DNA of 60,929 bases, taken from the NCBI GenBank assembly GCA_002344895.1, contig DDUR01000086.1:1-60929 (forward strand), written 5' to 3'. The stretch's first letter is position 1. Each line of letters starts with the position of its first letter. The notes below the pieces were generated by a model. It was not told the DNA's origin and did not search any database. It saw only the letters and a program-made list of their open reading frames with translations. Source of the stretch: Ignavibacteria bacterium UBA2333 (GTDB taxonomy: Bacteria > Bacteroidota > Ignavibacteria > Kapaibacteriales > Kapaibacteriaceae). Shown here one piece after another: positions 9,001 through 17,043 of the stretch. Both the position numbers and the translations under genes were made by a program.

Positions 9001-12000
9001 AAACATCCATCCCGACGATATTCACGTTGCGAGTGATAGTCTGAGTGTCGCGCTTGCCTCGGATGCAACCTATTGGGAAGGTGAGTATCGATACCGTCAC
9101 GCAGATGGTACGTATCGTTTCGTCTACGATCGCGGCCATATCGTTCGCGATTCGTCTGGAGCTGCCGTACGAATGGTTGGGGCTATGGTTGACCTAACTG
9201 ATCAGAAAGCAGATGAGGAACGAATCCGACTTCTAATGTCAGTTGTTACGAATACGACTGATGCTGTGGTGATTACTGACGCAGAGCTCGTACCAAATGA
9301 GGGCCCACATATCATCTACGTGAACGAGGCCTTCACCGAAATGACAGGCTATCGAGCCGATGAGGTCGTGGGGCGCACGCCGGGTTTTCTCCACGGTCCA
9401 GCAACAGAGCTCGGGACGTTGGTACGACTTGACGAAGCATTGAAGAAAGGCGAACACTGTACGATAGAAATGATCAACTATCGTAAGGACGGTTCACAGT
9501 ACTGGGTTGAATTCGCTGTAGCACCGGTACTCGACACCAACGGCGTATGCCGTAATTGGATCGCTATTGAGCGTGATATCACCGAACGAAAAACACGCGA
9601 ACAACAGTCGATACTATTGAATCAACTTGGTACGGTTTTCGCCCGTGAGCAGTCGCTTGATGCGTGCCTTGTATCAGCGTTGGAACTGATTTCACAGTTC
9701 GGTACGTTTGATTTTGCTGAGATGTGGATCCATGATGATAACCGAGACGTGCTCACACTCATTTCTCAGTTCAGCACGATTGATATACTTCGAGATTTAC
9801 ATCCACTTCATGCACGGCCAAGTCTACGCCGTGGTTTTGGTCTGCCAGGAACAACATGGCAGTCCCAGCAGATTACGATATGGCCAGTTGAACCTAACGA
9901 TGAACGACTCATTCGCCGTCAGCTCTTTGTTGAGGCGGGACTACATGCAATGTGTGGTATACCCGTATTTGACTCAGGTAAAATTCTCGGAGTGTTAGTC
10001 CTTGGTTCACGCAGTAGAGATCGTACCACGTCAGAACTTCGCGTATTCTTTGATGGATTTGGATCGCGTCTGGGACTGGAAATTCGACGTAAACAGATCG
10101 AAGAAGAACATCATCAACTGTTCTCGTTCGCCCCAGATGTGATTGCGGTTCTTGATACTCGAGGCGGTTTCCGAAAGGTAAACCCAGCGATGTGCGAAAT
10201 TCTTGAGTATTCGGAACAAGAGCTGCTTACAAGTAGTTGTGTTGACTTTGTACACCCAGACGATCGTGAACGGACACGAGCCGAGCTAGAAAGTCTCGCC
10301 CATGGAGTTCAGACAGTTGCATTTCTGAATCGATACATCACAAAGTCAGGAAAATTAGTTTGGTTGATGTGGAATGCAGCCCCAGCCGTGGAACGTGGCC
10401 TTGTATTCGGAGTTGCAAAGGATGTAACGGAACAACAGCGCTTGGAACTTCTTCTCGACAAGGCAACGTCGATGTCACGAGTAGGCAGCTGGGAGGTTGA
10501 CATTCTGTCGGATCGAATTTGGTGGTCACCCATGACGATGAAGATCCATGAAGTAGAGGACTATGCTGAAATGACCATCGAAGACGGAGTGCAGTTCTAT
10601 GTTGATGACGACCGAACAATCATTCAGGAAGCGTTGCAGCGGAGTATGGAGGAAGGTACGACGTTTGATGTTGAACTTCGACTGCGTACGGCAAAGGGAC
10701 GAGTGTTATGGGTACGAGCCATTGGAGACGTTGAGTACCGTGATGGCGTATGTGTGAAACTCATTGGTAGTATTCAAGATATCGACGATCGTAAGCGTGC
10801 TGAACTTGCGATTCAGAACATGAATCGCCGCTTGTTGGACTATAAGATGGCAGTTGACGCAACGGCTGCTGTGATTACACTGAATGAGAACTGTGAGATT
10901 ATTGATGTAAACGCCAAGGTGACACAACTAACTGGTTATGACCGATCAACATTGATAGGCTTGTCGGTAAAGCCCGTTGGTGCTAACCAGCCCCTTATCC
11001 TCCCTCAAGATGCTCTTCGGTCGGCAAAGAACGGCCAGATTTGGCAGGGCGAGTTTGAAGGTGTCACCGCATCGGGTACGGCGTACTGGGTTACTTGCGC
11101 TGTTGCACCATTTGAAGCCTCATCTCAATCTGAGCAGCAGATCCTTGTCTTGCTTACCGATGTTACAGAGCGACGACGAGCTGAAAGTGCAGCGATGCAA
11201 ACGTTGGAAGAGAAGAATACGATTCTCGAAAGTATCGGTGATGGATTCTTTGCCGTTGATATGAATTGGACGGTCTTGTATTGGAACGCGCAAGCAGAAA
11301 GACTCCTTGGAACACGGAAGGAACATGTTCTTGGTAAAAATCTATGGGTTCTCTTTGAAGATTATCAAGAGTCACCTTCGTACAGAGCATATAGCCGTGC
11401 CTTACACGAGGGAATGGCTGTTCACTTTGAAGATTATCATCATGAAACGCAGAGATGGTTCGAGATATCTGCTTATCCATCTGCCGCCGGTCTTTCTGTG
11501 TTCTTTAAGGATGTTACCGAACGTAAAGAGATTGAGGAACGTATTCGAGAGTCAAATGAGCGTTTTGAACGCGTGGCGCAAACAACAAACGACGTTATAT
11601 GGGATTGGGACATTGAGTCAGGTTCGTTTTACTGGGGAGATGGTTATCGTTCCCTAACTGGTAATGACCTGACAGATGCCACTGCGGGTTTTGCTTCACG
11701 AATGACGTCGATCCACCCAGATGATGTACGGGATGTAAGCGATTCCTTCGAAGCAGCTATGAATGATCCGATCTGTAGTTTCTGGGAACATGAATACCGG
11801 TTCTTGCGAGCTGACGGATCCTATGCCTTTGTCTCAGATCGTGGGTCGATTATCCGAGACCGAAGTGGACGCCCGATTAGAGTGGTTGGAGCGATCCAGG
11901 ACATTACGCATCGCCGAGAGTACGAAGAGTCACTTGAGCGATTAAATGATGAGCTTCGAGCAAGTCTCACTGAACTTGAACGGTCAAACCGTGATCTTGA

Positions 12001-12673
12001 GCAGTTTGCCTATGTAGCGTCGCATGACTTGCAAGAGCCACTTCGAATGGTAACAAGTTTTCTTACACAACTTGATCGTAAGTATCATGACGTGCTTGAT
12101 GAAAAAGCACATGTGTACATCGACTTTGCCATAGACGGTGCAAAGAGGATGCGCCAAATCATTCTTGACTTGTTAGAATACTCGAGGGTTGGCCGTTTTG
12201 ATGATGCAGATGAGGCCGTTGACCTTCGGGATATCTTTGACGACATCGTTACACTCTATCGCAAACGAATCGAAGAGGTTAATGCCGTTGTTGAGGTCGG
12301 CCGTTTGCCCGTTATTCACGGACAGCGAGGTGCTTTCCGGCTACTTTTCCAAAACCTCTTCTCGAATGCATTGAAGTATCAGCAAGAGGGATCACGACCG
12401 CATATTGTTATCGATCATACGCCGACGGCAACGGGCTGGCAGTTCCGAATTCGTGATAATGGGATAGGTATCGCCCCAGAGTATCATGAGCGAATATTCC
12501 AGATCTTTCAGAGACTTCACGGAAAGAATGAATATTCTGGTACGGGAATGGGTCTTGCCATTTGTAAAAAAATTGTTGAGTCACTTGGAGGATCAATCTT
12601 CCTTGAATCAAGTCAAGGTAACGGCTCTACGTTCGTTGTTGACATTCCATCGAAGGTAACTGGCAGGAACTGA
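6098..12673 (+). CDS. Very large soluble multi-PAS/GAF sensor histidine kinase
   Basis: A 2191-residue cytoplasmic histidine kinase with no membrane segment. I count 13 PAS-like modules in order: about 47-145, 157-270, 273-390, 395-517, 528-645, then a GAF-like domain (661-781), PAS 791-900, 918-1038, 1045-1163, a second GAF-like domain (1171-1331), then PAS 1336-1445, 1453-1565, 1583-1690, 1706-1808 and 1821-1936. The kinase core follows. The DHp H-box has His1976 in ASHDLQEPLR, as in phytochrome-type kinases. The ATPase domain (about 2075-2188) has an N-box with Asn2086/Asn2090, G1 DNGIGI and G2 GTGMGLAI. The start is ATG 6098 with GAGAGGAGG 5 nt upstream; the frame is open from a GTG at 6011. 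Three response-regulator genes follow, the first an Rcp1-like partner. The signals sensed are unknown. PAS8 looks LOV-like but lacks the flavin-binding Cys. Confidence 0.93.
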   Translation: MKRGPGVRNRSVNDTKDEQQDHRARNRPGTEAVFEQVRAIVTSRRMPSCVNDQLGRYVEVNDAYCTMLGLRRNELIGRSFTTVLDPAVHADALRIYQNFVDNETETTLTWEFRSVAGASVDVEGTLLKFIVSEQECFVVSLLKDVTNEARNRWLLQEASASVHLGGWLLDVRTQRIVLTESAAAILDLTTKSWADLGLLSSFVLGDQHRHDVSQRISDCIHKRTEFNIVKRCRTIGGTSRWVRITGHPQIRDDRVIGIYGSLQDVSSDYEAIDRFESIARCLDSVFMRLLRDHHGAYSILYASESTQQIFGCLPDDLVKDANCFWRSVHDDDLVTIRKWISDSADLDARQRTTTRIYDRSQSYRRYVANMLARPTSEGTIVDVVFLDPGEAEEARIRLAAIADNIPGAVFQYRRSPDGTDSLYFVSEGAATLWGVSATEAMWDNRQVWDRYDPRDVQEHMRTIEESAKNLSQWRHEWRYHHPTLGLRWHRGTGTPTKLDDGTVVWDSVVLDVTQEKEQKATTEANERKFISVFSGVTNIAIQSLDSEGRVGFWNDACSKIYGVTAEQVVGKNVLEVVSVDPDAQTIQPIIQSLILGTIEQSTFPCRIRLLDGTERHLRSSFTRVVTPSDTVEVFRFDVDVTETVVTEQRLRKALHDYDERVKEQIILYKIADLSERDLTVEEMLQHAAKIIVEGFHEPEVTHAELRFDGISCEYGAKIAKTEPFIISTNAELDAGIVTITVRVDTSRGKIISSELPFLDEERVLIATLVDILALKIQNVIARVEAEQQTRKIANLLNGSLDIICSVDELGTVMVIGPAVELLTGVPARELVGKSITEIIHEDDRDAFLTSLQHVIDGSDARGIVARVLSAASESVETDWSVHWDKQTRSLYLVGRDISERLSSERRLSEIAEDLRTSVERYDLVMKATADAVWDWDLTTNDLFWSESFYHVFGYDPKVLQPHISSWEENIHPDDIHVASDSLSVALASDATYWEGEYRYRHADGTYRFVYDRGHIVRDSSGAAVRMVGAMVDLTDQKADEERIRLLMSVVTNTTDAVVITDAELVPNEGPHIIYVNEAFTEMTGYRADEVVGRTPGFLHGPATELGTLVRLDEALKKGEHCTIEMINYRKDGSQYWVEFAVAPVLDTNGVCRNWIAIERDITERKTREQQSILLNQLGTVFAREQSLDACLVSALELISQFGTFDFAEMWIHDDNRDVLTLISQFSTIDILRDLHPLHARPSLRRGFGLPGTTWQSQQITIWPVEPNDERLIRRQLFVEAGLHAMCGIPVFDSGKILGVLVLGSRSRDRTTSELRVFFDGFGSRLGLEIRRKQIEEEHHQLFSFAPDVIAVLDTRGGFRKVNPAMCEILEYSEQELLTSSCVDFVHPDDRERTRAELESLAHGVQTVAFLNRYITKSGKLVWLMWNAAPAVERGLVFGVAKDVTEQQRLELLLDKATSMSRVGSWEVDILSDRIWWSPMTMKIHEVEDYAEMTIEDGVQFYVDDDRTIIQEALQRSMEEGTTFDVELRLRTAKGRVLWVRAIGDVEYRDGVCVKLIGSIQDIDDRKRAELAIQNMNRRLLDYKMAVDATAAVITLNENCEIIDVNAKVTQLTGYDRSTLIGLSVKPVGANQPLILPQDALRSAKNGQIWQGEFEGVTASGTAYWVTCAVAPFEASSQSEQQILVLLTDVTERRRAESAAMQTLEEKNTILESIGDGFFAVDMNWTVLYWNAQAERLLGTRKEHVLGKNLWVLFEDYQESPSYRAYSRALHEGMAVHFEDYHHETQRWFEISAYPSAAGLSVFFKDVTERKEIEERIRESNERFERVAQTTNDVIWDWDIESGSFYWGDGYRSLTGNDLTDATAGFASRMTSIHPDDVRDVSDSFEAAMNDPICSFWEHEYRFLRADGSYAFVSDRGSIIRDRSGRPIRVVGAIQDITHRREYEESLERLNDELRASLTELERSNRDLEQFAYVASHDLQEPLRMVTSFLTQLDRKYHDVLDEKAHVYIDFAIDGAKRMRQIILDLLEYSRVGRFDDADEAVDLRDIFDDIVTLYRKRIEEVNAVVEVGRLPVIHGQRGAFRLLFQNLFSNALKYQQEGSRPHIVIDHTPTATGWQFRIRDNGIGIAPEYHERIFQIFQRLHGKNEYSGTGMGLAICKKIVESLGGSIFLESSQGNGSTFVVDIPSKVTGRN

Positions 12674-12707
12674 ACGACTTTTCTCACGACAGGACGACAG
12701 GGGACAC

Positions 12708-13160
12708 ATGATTCACCGAATACGTATCCTCCTCGTAGAGGATAATGAAGGGGACATTCTTCTCACCACGGAGGCACTTACTGACGCAAAGATTGCCAAT
12801 GATGTCATTGTACAACGTGATGGAGAGGCCGCAATCACATACCTAAAGGACATAGTAAGGTCTGATAGATCACAACTTCCAGATCTGATCCTATTGGATG
12901 TCAACCTACCCAGGGTGAATGGTCACGAGGTTCTTGCTCGAATTAAGAGTGACGAGACGTTGCGTCGTATTCCTGTCATTATGCTCACAACGTCATCAAG
13001 TCATCGTGACATTGAGAGGGCATATCAGGAGCATGCGAACTGCTACATCGTTAAACCCGTAGAGATTCAAGACTTTATTAATGTTGTGTCAAGCATTGAA
13101 GAATTTTGGTTTACAATAGTGCGCCTACCCACGGAAAACAAGGCGACCGATGTCGATTGA
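12708..13160 (+). CDS. Single-domain response regulator, Rcp1/CheY-like
   Basis: A 150-residue REC protein. Acidic residues lie in LLVEDNEGD, the phosphoacceptor is Asp64 in LLDVNLPR, the switch Thr is 94 and Lys116 is in VKP. The EDNEGD start and the extended helix insert (DRSQLPDL) are typical of Rcp1-type regulators that pair with phytochrome-class kinases whose H-box is HDLQEPLR, such as the one upstream. There is no output domain, so it probably acts by protein contact or phosphorelay. It starts 34 nt after the kinase stop and overlaps the next gene by 11 nt. Confidence 0.92.
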   Translation: MIHRIRILLVEDNEGDILLTTEALTDAKIANDVIVQRDGEAAITYLKDIVRSDRSQLPDLILLDVNLPRVNGHEVLARIKSDETLRRIPVIMLTTSSSHRDIERAYQEHANCYIVKPVEIQDFINVVSSIEEFWFTIVRLPTENKATDVD

Positions 13161-13851
13161 CCGTAACGAATACCACGTCCTTGTGATAGAGGACAATAAA
13201 GGTGATGCTCTACTCATCGAGGAATACATTCTCGAACATGCACCCAAAGCACATGTAGATAGTGTTTCGACCTTCTGTGAAGGTCGCGATGCCTGCAAAA
13301 CTTCGGGCATCACACATGACGTTATTCTACTCGACCTATCATTACCGGATGCTGCTGGTGAATCACTCATCACAGAAGCTGTAACGCTGTGGAGATCCAT
13401 ACCTGTCATTGCACTTACAGGATACACCGATCTTGAGTTCAGCAAGAAGTCGATGTCACTTGGCGTGTCCGACTATCTTTTAAAAGACGAACTTTCGGCT
13501 ATGTCACTATATAAGAGTATCGTGTATTCCATTGAGCGGAGTAAGCACACATCTGCTCTTGTTGACTACGTTGCTACAATTGAAGCCCAAAATGCAATTC
13601 TTAAGGAAATCACATGGATGCAATCACATCTTGTCCGAGCACCGTTGGCTCGTATAATTGGCCTCGTTAATCTTCTTTTCGAAGACGAGGCATCACGTCG
13701 AGACCTTGTTTCCATCCTTGGTCACATTGGTGCATCGGCGCAGGAGATTGACGGAATCATTCGCGATATCTCCAAACGATCGACGGACATCGTGATTAGT
13801 AAAGGGGCCGAAGACGAAAGGGGCACATCGGAGGATGCGACAACACTATGA
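13150..13851 (+). CDS. Response regulator fused to a lone DHp (HisKA) domain without ATPase
   Basis: A 233-residue protein. Residues 8-130 are a REC domain with phosphoacceptor Asp62 (LLDLSLP), a Thr90/Gly91 switch and Lys112. Residues 132-212 form a helical hairpin whose first helix holds WMQSHLVRAPLARIIGL, an H-box-like DHp motif with His160. No ATP-binding (HATPase_c) domain follows, so the protein cannot autophosphorylate by itself. A phosphotransfer role, taking phosphate on Asp62 or His160, is inferred by analogy to Spo0B/HPt. It overlaps the genes on both sides (11 nt and ATGA), so it is co-translated with them. Confidence 0.85.
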   Translation: MSIDRNEYHVLVIEDNKGDALLIEEYILEHAPKAHVDSVSTFCEGRDACKTSGITHDVILLDLSLPDAAGESLITEAVTLWRSIPVIALTGYTDLEFSKKSMSLGVSDYLLKDELSAMSLYKSIVYSIERSKHTSALVDYVATIEAQNAILKEITWMQSHLVRAPLARIIGLVNLLFEDEASRRDLVSILGHIGASAQEIDGIIRDISKRSTDIVISKGAEDERGTSEDATTL

Positions 13852-14306
13852 GTAAAACGTCTCTATCAACAGCATTGGGTAACGGCAGCACAAGTGAGCG
13901 GGAGATTATGATCGTCGACGACGATCGGATCACCGTTATGATCGTGCGTAGGATCCTTGACATCAGTGGTGTTCAGGCCAACGTTACAACGTTTGAGAAT
14001 GGTAGACACGCACTCGACTACCTATCACGCATACGACGGAGATGCCTCGTTCTATTAGACATCAATATGCCAGTCATGAACGGCTGGCAATTCCTTGATG
14101 CAATTACCGAACATGGGAACGTTGACAGTGTTGACGTAGTAATCTTCACCTCATCGGTTGACGCCGCCGATCATGAACGGGCGGGTAAATATTCGATCGT
14201 TCAGCACTACATTGAGAAACCGTTTACGTCATCGACGATTGCCGAGATGAAACGCCATCACCGACTCACAGAGTTTTTTGACCACACACAAGCACGGATG
14301 TACTGA
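13848..14306 (+). CDS. Single-domain response regulator
   Basis: A 152-residue REC protein. Acidic residues are in MIVDDDR, the phosphoacceptor is Asp71 in LLDINMPVMNG, the switch Thr is 101 and Lys124 is in EKP. The N-terminal 18 residues are a low-complexity Ser/Thr-rich leader. There is no output domain. The start overlaps the upstream stop by ATGA. It is the third regulator of the kinase operon; a kinase-REC1-REC/DHp-REC3 relay is plausible but inferred from gene order only. Confidence 0.9.
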   Translation: MSKTSLSTALGNGSTSEREIMIVDDDRITVMIVRRILDISGVQANVTTFENGRHALDYLSRIRRRCLVLLDINMPVMNGWQFLDAITEHGNVDSVDVVIFTSSVDAADHERAGKYSIVQHYIEKPFTSSTIAEMKRHHRLTEFFDHTQARMY

Positions 14307-14822
14307 ATGCGTTCAACATCAACACTTCTTTCAATTGTCCTGGTTGTATGTACCCTCGTTGCATGTCAGCGAGATCCTGATAACCCAGCAGGCCCGCTCA
14401 CGTCGTCCAAAAATCGAATGACGGTGAACGGTGAGGGATACACAAATGCCTCATTTAATACGCTTAACATCGACACAGCTGCGGTTGCGACCACTCAGAA
14501 CGACGTAGGTGTAATCACACTTACAGGAATCACAAGTCGGATAACGGAGGGCTTTAACCTTACGATCACAACTGCAAGCGCTGCTGCGGGCACGTGGCAG
14601 GTGAATGCACTTCAGGGCACGACGATCAATCTGGTCATAACTGACGGCGATAGCACACGCACATATACGGCGATGACAGGTTCGGTACAGGTCTCGTCGT
14701 GGCCTGCTACAGGACGAGTTACGGGCACCTTTTCGGGAAACTTCGCCCGCACATCTGACCTTTCAACGACGCCATTGCAGATCACGGCTGGCGAGTTTGA
14801 TGCTGGAATAATCGTGAGATGA
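14307..14822 (+). CDS. Small exported lipoprotein, function unknown
   Basis: A 171-residue protein with a type II signal peptide (SIVLVVCTLVAC, lipobox Cys about residue 21), so it is lipid-anchored. The rest is beta-strand-rich with MTVNGEGY early and LQITAGEFDAGIIVR at the end, a layout like the DUF6252-type lipoproteins of Bacteroidota. Its ATG begins on the base after the stop of the response regulator, so it is read with the two-component operon. It may be an envelope output or an accessory. Its stop codon is immediately followed by the tandem repeat array. Confidence 0.75.
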   Translation: MRSTSTLLSIVLVVCTLVACQRDPDNPAGPLTSSKNRMTVNGEGYTNASFNTLNIDTAAVATTQNDVGVITLTGITSRITEGFNLTITTASAAAGTWQVNALQGTTINLVITDGDSTRTYTAMTGSVQVSSWPATGRVTGTFSGNFARTSDLSTTPLQITAGEFDAGIIVR

Positions 14823-14991
14823 TTCTCCGGGAGAGTTCTCCGGGACAATTCTCCGGGAGAGTTCTCCGGGACAATTCTCCGGGACAATTCTCCGGGACAA
14901 TTCTCCGGGACAATTCTCCGGGAGAGTTCTCCGGGAGAGTTCTCCGGGAGAGTTCTCCGGGACAATTCTCCGGGAGAGTTCTCCCGGAGAA
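14823..14991. repeat. 13 x 13-bp tandem array of palindrome half-units
   Basis: Thirteen head-to-tail 13-bp units with no spacer. Two unit types dominate: A = TTCTCCGGGAGAG and B = TTCTCCGGGACAA. The order is A B A B B B B A A A B A, closed by C = TTCTCCCGGAGAA. The last A plus C make one complete copy of the palindromic repeat, so the array looks like expansion of its left arm. It begins on the base after the lipoprotein stop and is free of stop codons in all six frames. It is not a CRISPR: there are no spacers. Confidence 0.95.
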
Positions 14992-15061
14992 TTGACACAC
15001 GCCAATATCTCGTCAAACACGGCGAAAAACGTCATCCATATACATTTAACTCGCCGAAAGC

Positions 15062-15141
15062 GACGAATAAACAGATAGGATTGAATCATTCGGTAATCGC
15101 CATATACGACGAATAAAGATGAATATCATAGATTATTCGTC
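15062..15141. promoter_or_regulatory. Putative HipB operator repeats and hipBA promoter region
   Basis: GACGAATAA occurs at 15062-15070 and 15108-15116 and as its inverse TTATTCGTC at 15133-15141, giving a 9-bp inverted repeat with a 16-nt gap just before the hipB-like start (15156). A promoter-like pair, TTGAAT (15081) and TATACG (15103) with a 16-nt spacer, overlaps the first operator arm. Hip operators are inverted repeats bound by HipB for autorepression; the match here is by position and symmetry, not by sequence identity. Confidence 0.5.
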
Positions 15142-15155
15142 ATATTTGTCGCGTT

Positions 15156-15509
15156 ATGAAGATTTCTGGCCTACAGTCTGATGACACTATCCTGGAGGAG
15201 ATCGGCCGCCGCCTTGCCGCACTCAGGATCGCTTTGAATCTCACACAAGCCCAACTGGCTGAAAAGGCCGGGGTCTCTAAACGTACTGTCGAACGGTTGG
15301 AAACCGGTACTTCGGCTACACAGCTGACTGCATTCGTTCGCATCTGTCGTGCCCTCGATGTTATCGATAGTCTGAATACAGTTCTTCCCGAGGCTGAACC
15401 AGAACCTATGGATTTGCTCCGACGGAAAGGTCGTCCACGACAACGTGTACGAAGCTCTCAATCGTCCTCGGCTGAGCAGAAGCCATGGTCATGGGGCGAA
15501 GAGTCGTGA
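15156..15509 (+). CDS. hipB: HipB-like XRE-family antitoxin/repressor
   Basis: A 117-residue protein. Residues 10-70 form an XRE helix-turn-helix (LAALRIALNLTQAQLAEKAGVS, then TVERLETG). The C-terminal tail is Arg/Ser/Gln-rich and probably disordered, as in antitoxins that bind their toxin through flexible tails. It overlaps the hipA-like gene by 25 nt. It probably neutralises the HipA kinase and represses its own promoter through the GACGAATAA sites upstream. A general XRE repressor is the alternative, but the overlap with hipA favours antitoxin. Confidence 0.85.
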   Translation: MKISGLQSDDTILEEIGRRLAALRIALNLTQAQLAEKAGVSKRTVERLETGTSATQLTAFVRICRALDVIDSLNTVLPEAEPEPMDLLRRKGRPRQRVRSSQSSSAEQKPWSWGEES

Positions 15510-16807
15510 TCGCAGAAGTGCTTCTTTGGGGACGTACCATTGGTGCCGTCAGCATTGACGACGGCACGGACGTTGTTCGTTTTCAATACGATGATGCCTT
15601 CCAGCGCAGCGGTATCCAGGTGGCACCCTTACACATGCCATTAAGCTCACGCGTATTCTCATTCCCAGAATTACTGCGAACGTCCTTTCGAGGTCTCCCT
15701 GGTTTACTCGCTGACTCGTTACCAGATAAGTTTGGGAATGCCATTATTGATGCATGGCTCGCCCGACAAGGCAGAAGTGCTGAGTCGATGAACGTCGTTG
15801 AACGCCTGTGTTATACCGGAAACCGAGGTATGGGCGCGCTAGAGTACAAACCACGGCGTGGCCCCGAACTTCGGGAGTCTATTCCGCTTGAAGTTGATGA
15901 ACTGGTTCGTCTTGCAAGTGATGTTCTGTCTCAACGTAACGCATTTCGAGCCGATCTCTCGGAGGACTCCCGAGAGCAGTCTCTTCGCGACATTCTCCTC
16001 GTCGGTACGTCGGCCGGTGGAGCACGAGCCAAGGCCCTTATTGCATGGAATCCAACAACAAATGAAGTACGATCTGGACAAGTCGACGTAGGCGAAGGCT
16101 TCCAACATTGGCTACTAAAATTTGATGGTGTGCACGGGAATGGAGACAAGGAAGGTAACGATCCCGTTGGTTATGGCTTGATTGAGTACGCTTATTCCAT
16201 CATGGCTCGAGCTGCTGGAATCGATATGATGGAATGTCGAATCCTTGAGGAACAAGGTCGTCGGCACTTTATGACGAGACGATTTGATCGCACGCCAGAT
16301 GGTAAAAAAATCCATATGCAAACACTTGGTGCTATGGTGCATGCCGATTTTAATATTGCCGGTCTCTATTCATATGAACAAGCGCTCCACACAATGCGAG
16401 AACTTAGGCTGCCACCACAGCAGATCGAGCAGTTCTTTCGTCGGATGGTCTTCAATATCATTGCTCGCAATCAGGATGATCATGTAAAAAACATTGCCTT
16501 CCTCATGGATAAACAGGGAGTGTGGTCGCTTGCGCCAGCCTATGATTGTACATTCTCGTTTAATCCGCGCGGACTTTGGACAGCGACACATCAAATGACG
16601 TTGAATGGGAAACGTGATCACTTCACTCTTGACGATATTGAGGAATGTGGTAGGGTTGCCCTTCTCAAACGAGGTCAGGCACGAAACATCGTCGAAGAGG
16701 TTACAAAGGCCGTTACAGCCTGGCCCGATATTGCCACCAAGGCCGGTGTATGGGAATCGTCTATTCCTATAATCTATGCCACTTTCCGTCGATATCTCGC
16801 GCGATAA
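15485..16807 (+). CDS. hipA: HipA-like serine/threonine kinase toxin
   Basis: A 440-residue protein, the usual full length for HipA. The N-subdomain 1 is residues 10-120 with LPGLLADSLPDKFG (72-84). The nucleotide/phosphate loop is VGTSAGGARAK (173-183). Catalytic residues are in NQDDHVKN (329-336), and the metal-binding Asp354 is in APAYD. All are present, so it should be active. HipA kinases phosphorylate tRNA synthetases (GltX in E. coli) and stop growth; the target here is unknown. Alternative starts are ATG 15485 or 15491. It is translationally coupled to hipB. Confidence 0.9.
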   Translation: MVMGRRVVIAEVLLWGRTIGAVSIDDGTDVVRFQYDDAFQRSGIQVAPLHMPLSSRVFSFPELLRTSFRGLPGLLADSLPDKFGNAIIDAWLARQGRSAESMNVVERLCYTGNRGMGALEYKPRRGPELRESIPLEVDELVRLASDVLSQRNAFRADLSEDSREQSLRDILLVGTSAGGARAKALIAWNPTTNEVRSGQVDVGEGFQHWLLKFDGVHGNGDKEGNDPVGYGLIEYAYSIMARAAGIDMMECRILEEQGRRHFMTRRFDRTPDGKKIHMQTLGAMVHADFNIAGLYSYEQALHTMRELRLPPQQIEQFFRRMVFNIIARNQDDHVKNIAFLMDKQGVWSLAPAYDCTFSFNPRGLWTATHQMTLNGKRDHFTLDDIEECGRVALLKRGQARNIVEEVTKAVTAWPDIATKAGVWESSIPIIYATFRRYLAR

Positions 16808-16830
16808 ATCATTACGTATCAGGTGTTGAA

Positions 16831-16919
16831 GCCCGTTTCGCCCCGTAACTTTACAACCCCCCACTCAGCGCTGTATGATTTCTGTACTGCATAACAGTAT
16901 GGTATGGGGCAAAAGGGGT
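16831..16919. repeat. Two GGGGC-type dispersed motifs in the hipA to TonB-receptor gap
   Basis: Copies are at 16831-16844 (minus GGGGCGAAACGGGC) and 16906-16919 (plus GGGGCAAAAGGGGT). The region 16808-17043 otherwise holds only a weak inverted repeat (TACTG/CAGTA near 16890) and no gene that I can support. Confidence 0.55.
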
Positions 16920-17043
16920 CGTACAATATTGATGGAAGCGTATCTTCGATATGCACCGTGTGGTTCTACCACAATTGATTGATGTTGCAACGGATGTACG
17001 TTGAGGGGTAATGCGGCGTGAGGGTAACTCGGGGTAATTGCTT

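Noticed and set aside
9230..9590. LOV photoreceptor domain in PAS8 of the kinase
   Set aside because: The region GRTPGFLHGP lacks the Cys of the LOV motif GRNCRFLQ, so blue-light flavin chemistry is not supported.
14823..14991. CRISPR array
   Set aside because: Units are contiguous 13-mers with no spacers and no cas genes nearby.
14612..15089. Three overlapping minus-strand open frames of 72-134 codons across the tandem array
   Set aside because: They are open only because the 13-bp unit has no stop in any frame; the peptide is a plain repeat with no start context and no conserved flank.
15956..15977. Palindrome-like CTCTCGGAG...CTCCCGAGAG in hipA as another repeat copy
   Set aside because: Arms differ from the family at several positions and contain a bulge; the encoded residues lie in normal HipA sequence, so chance symmetry is likely.
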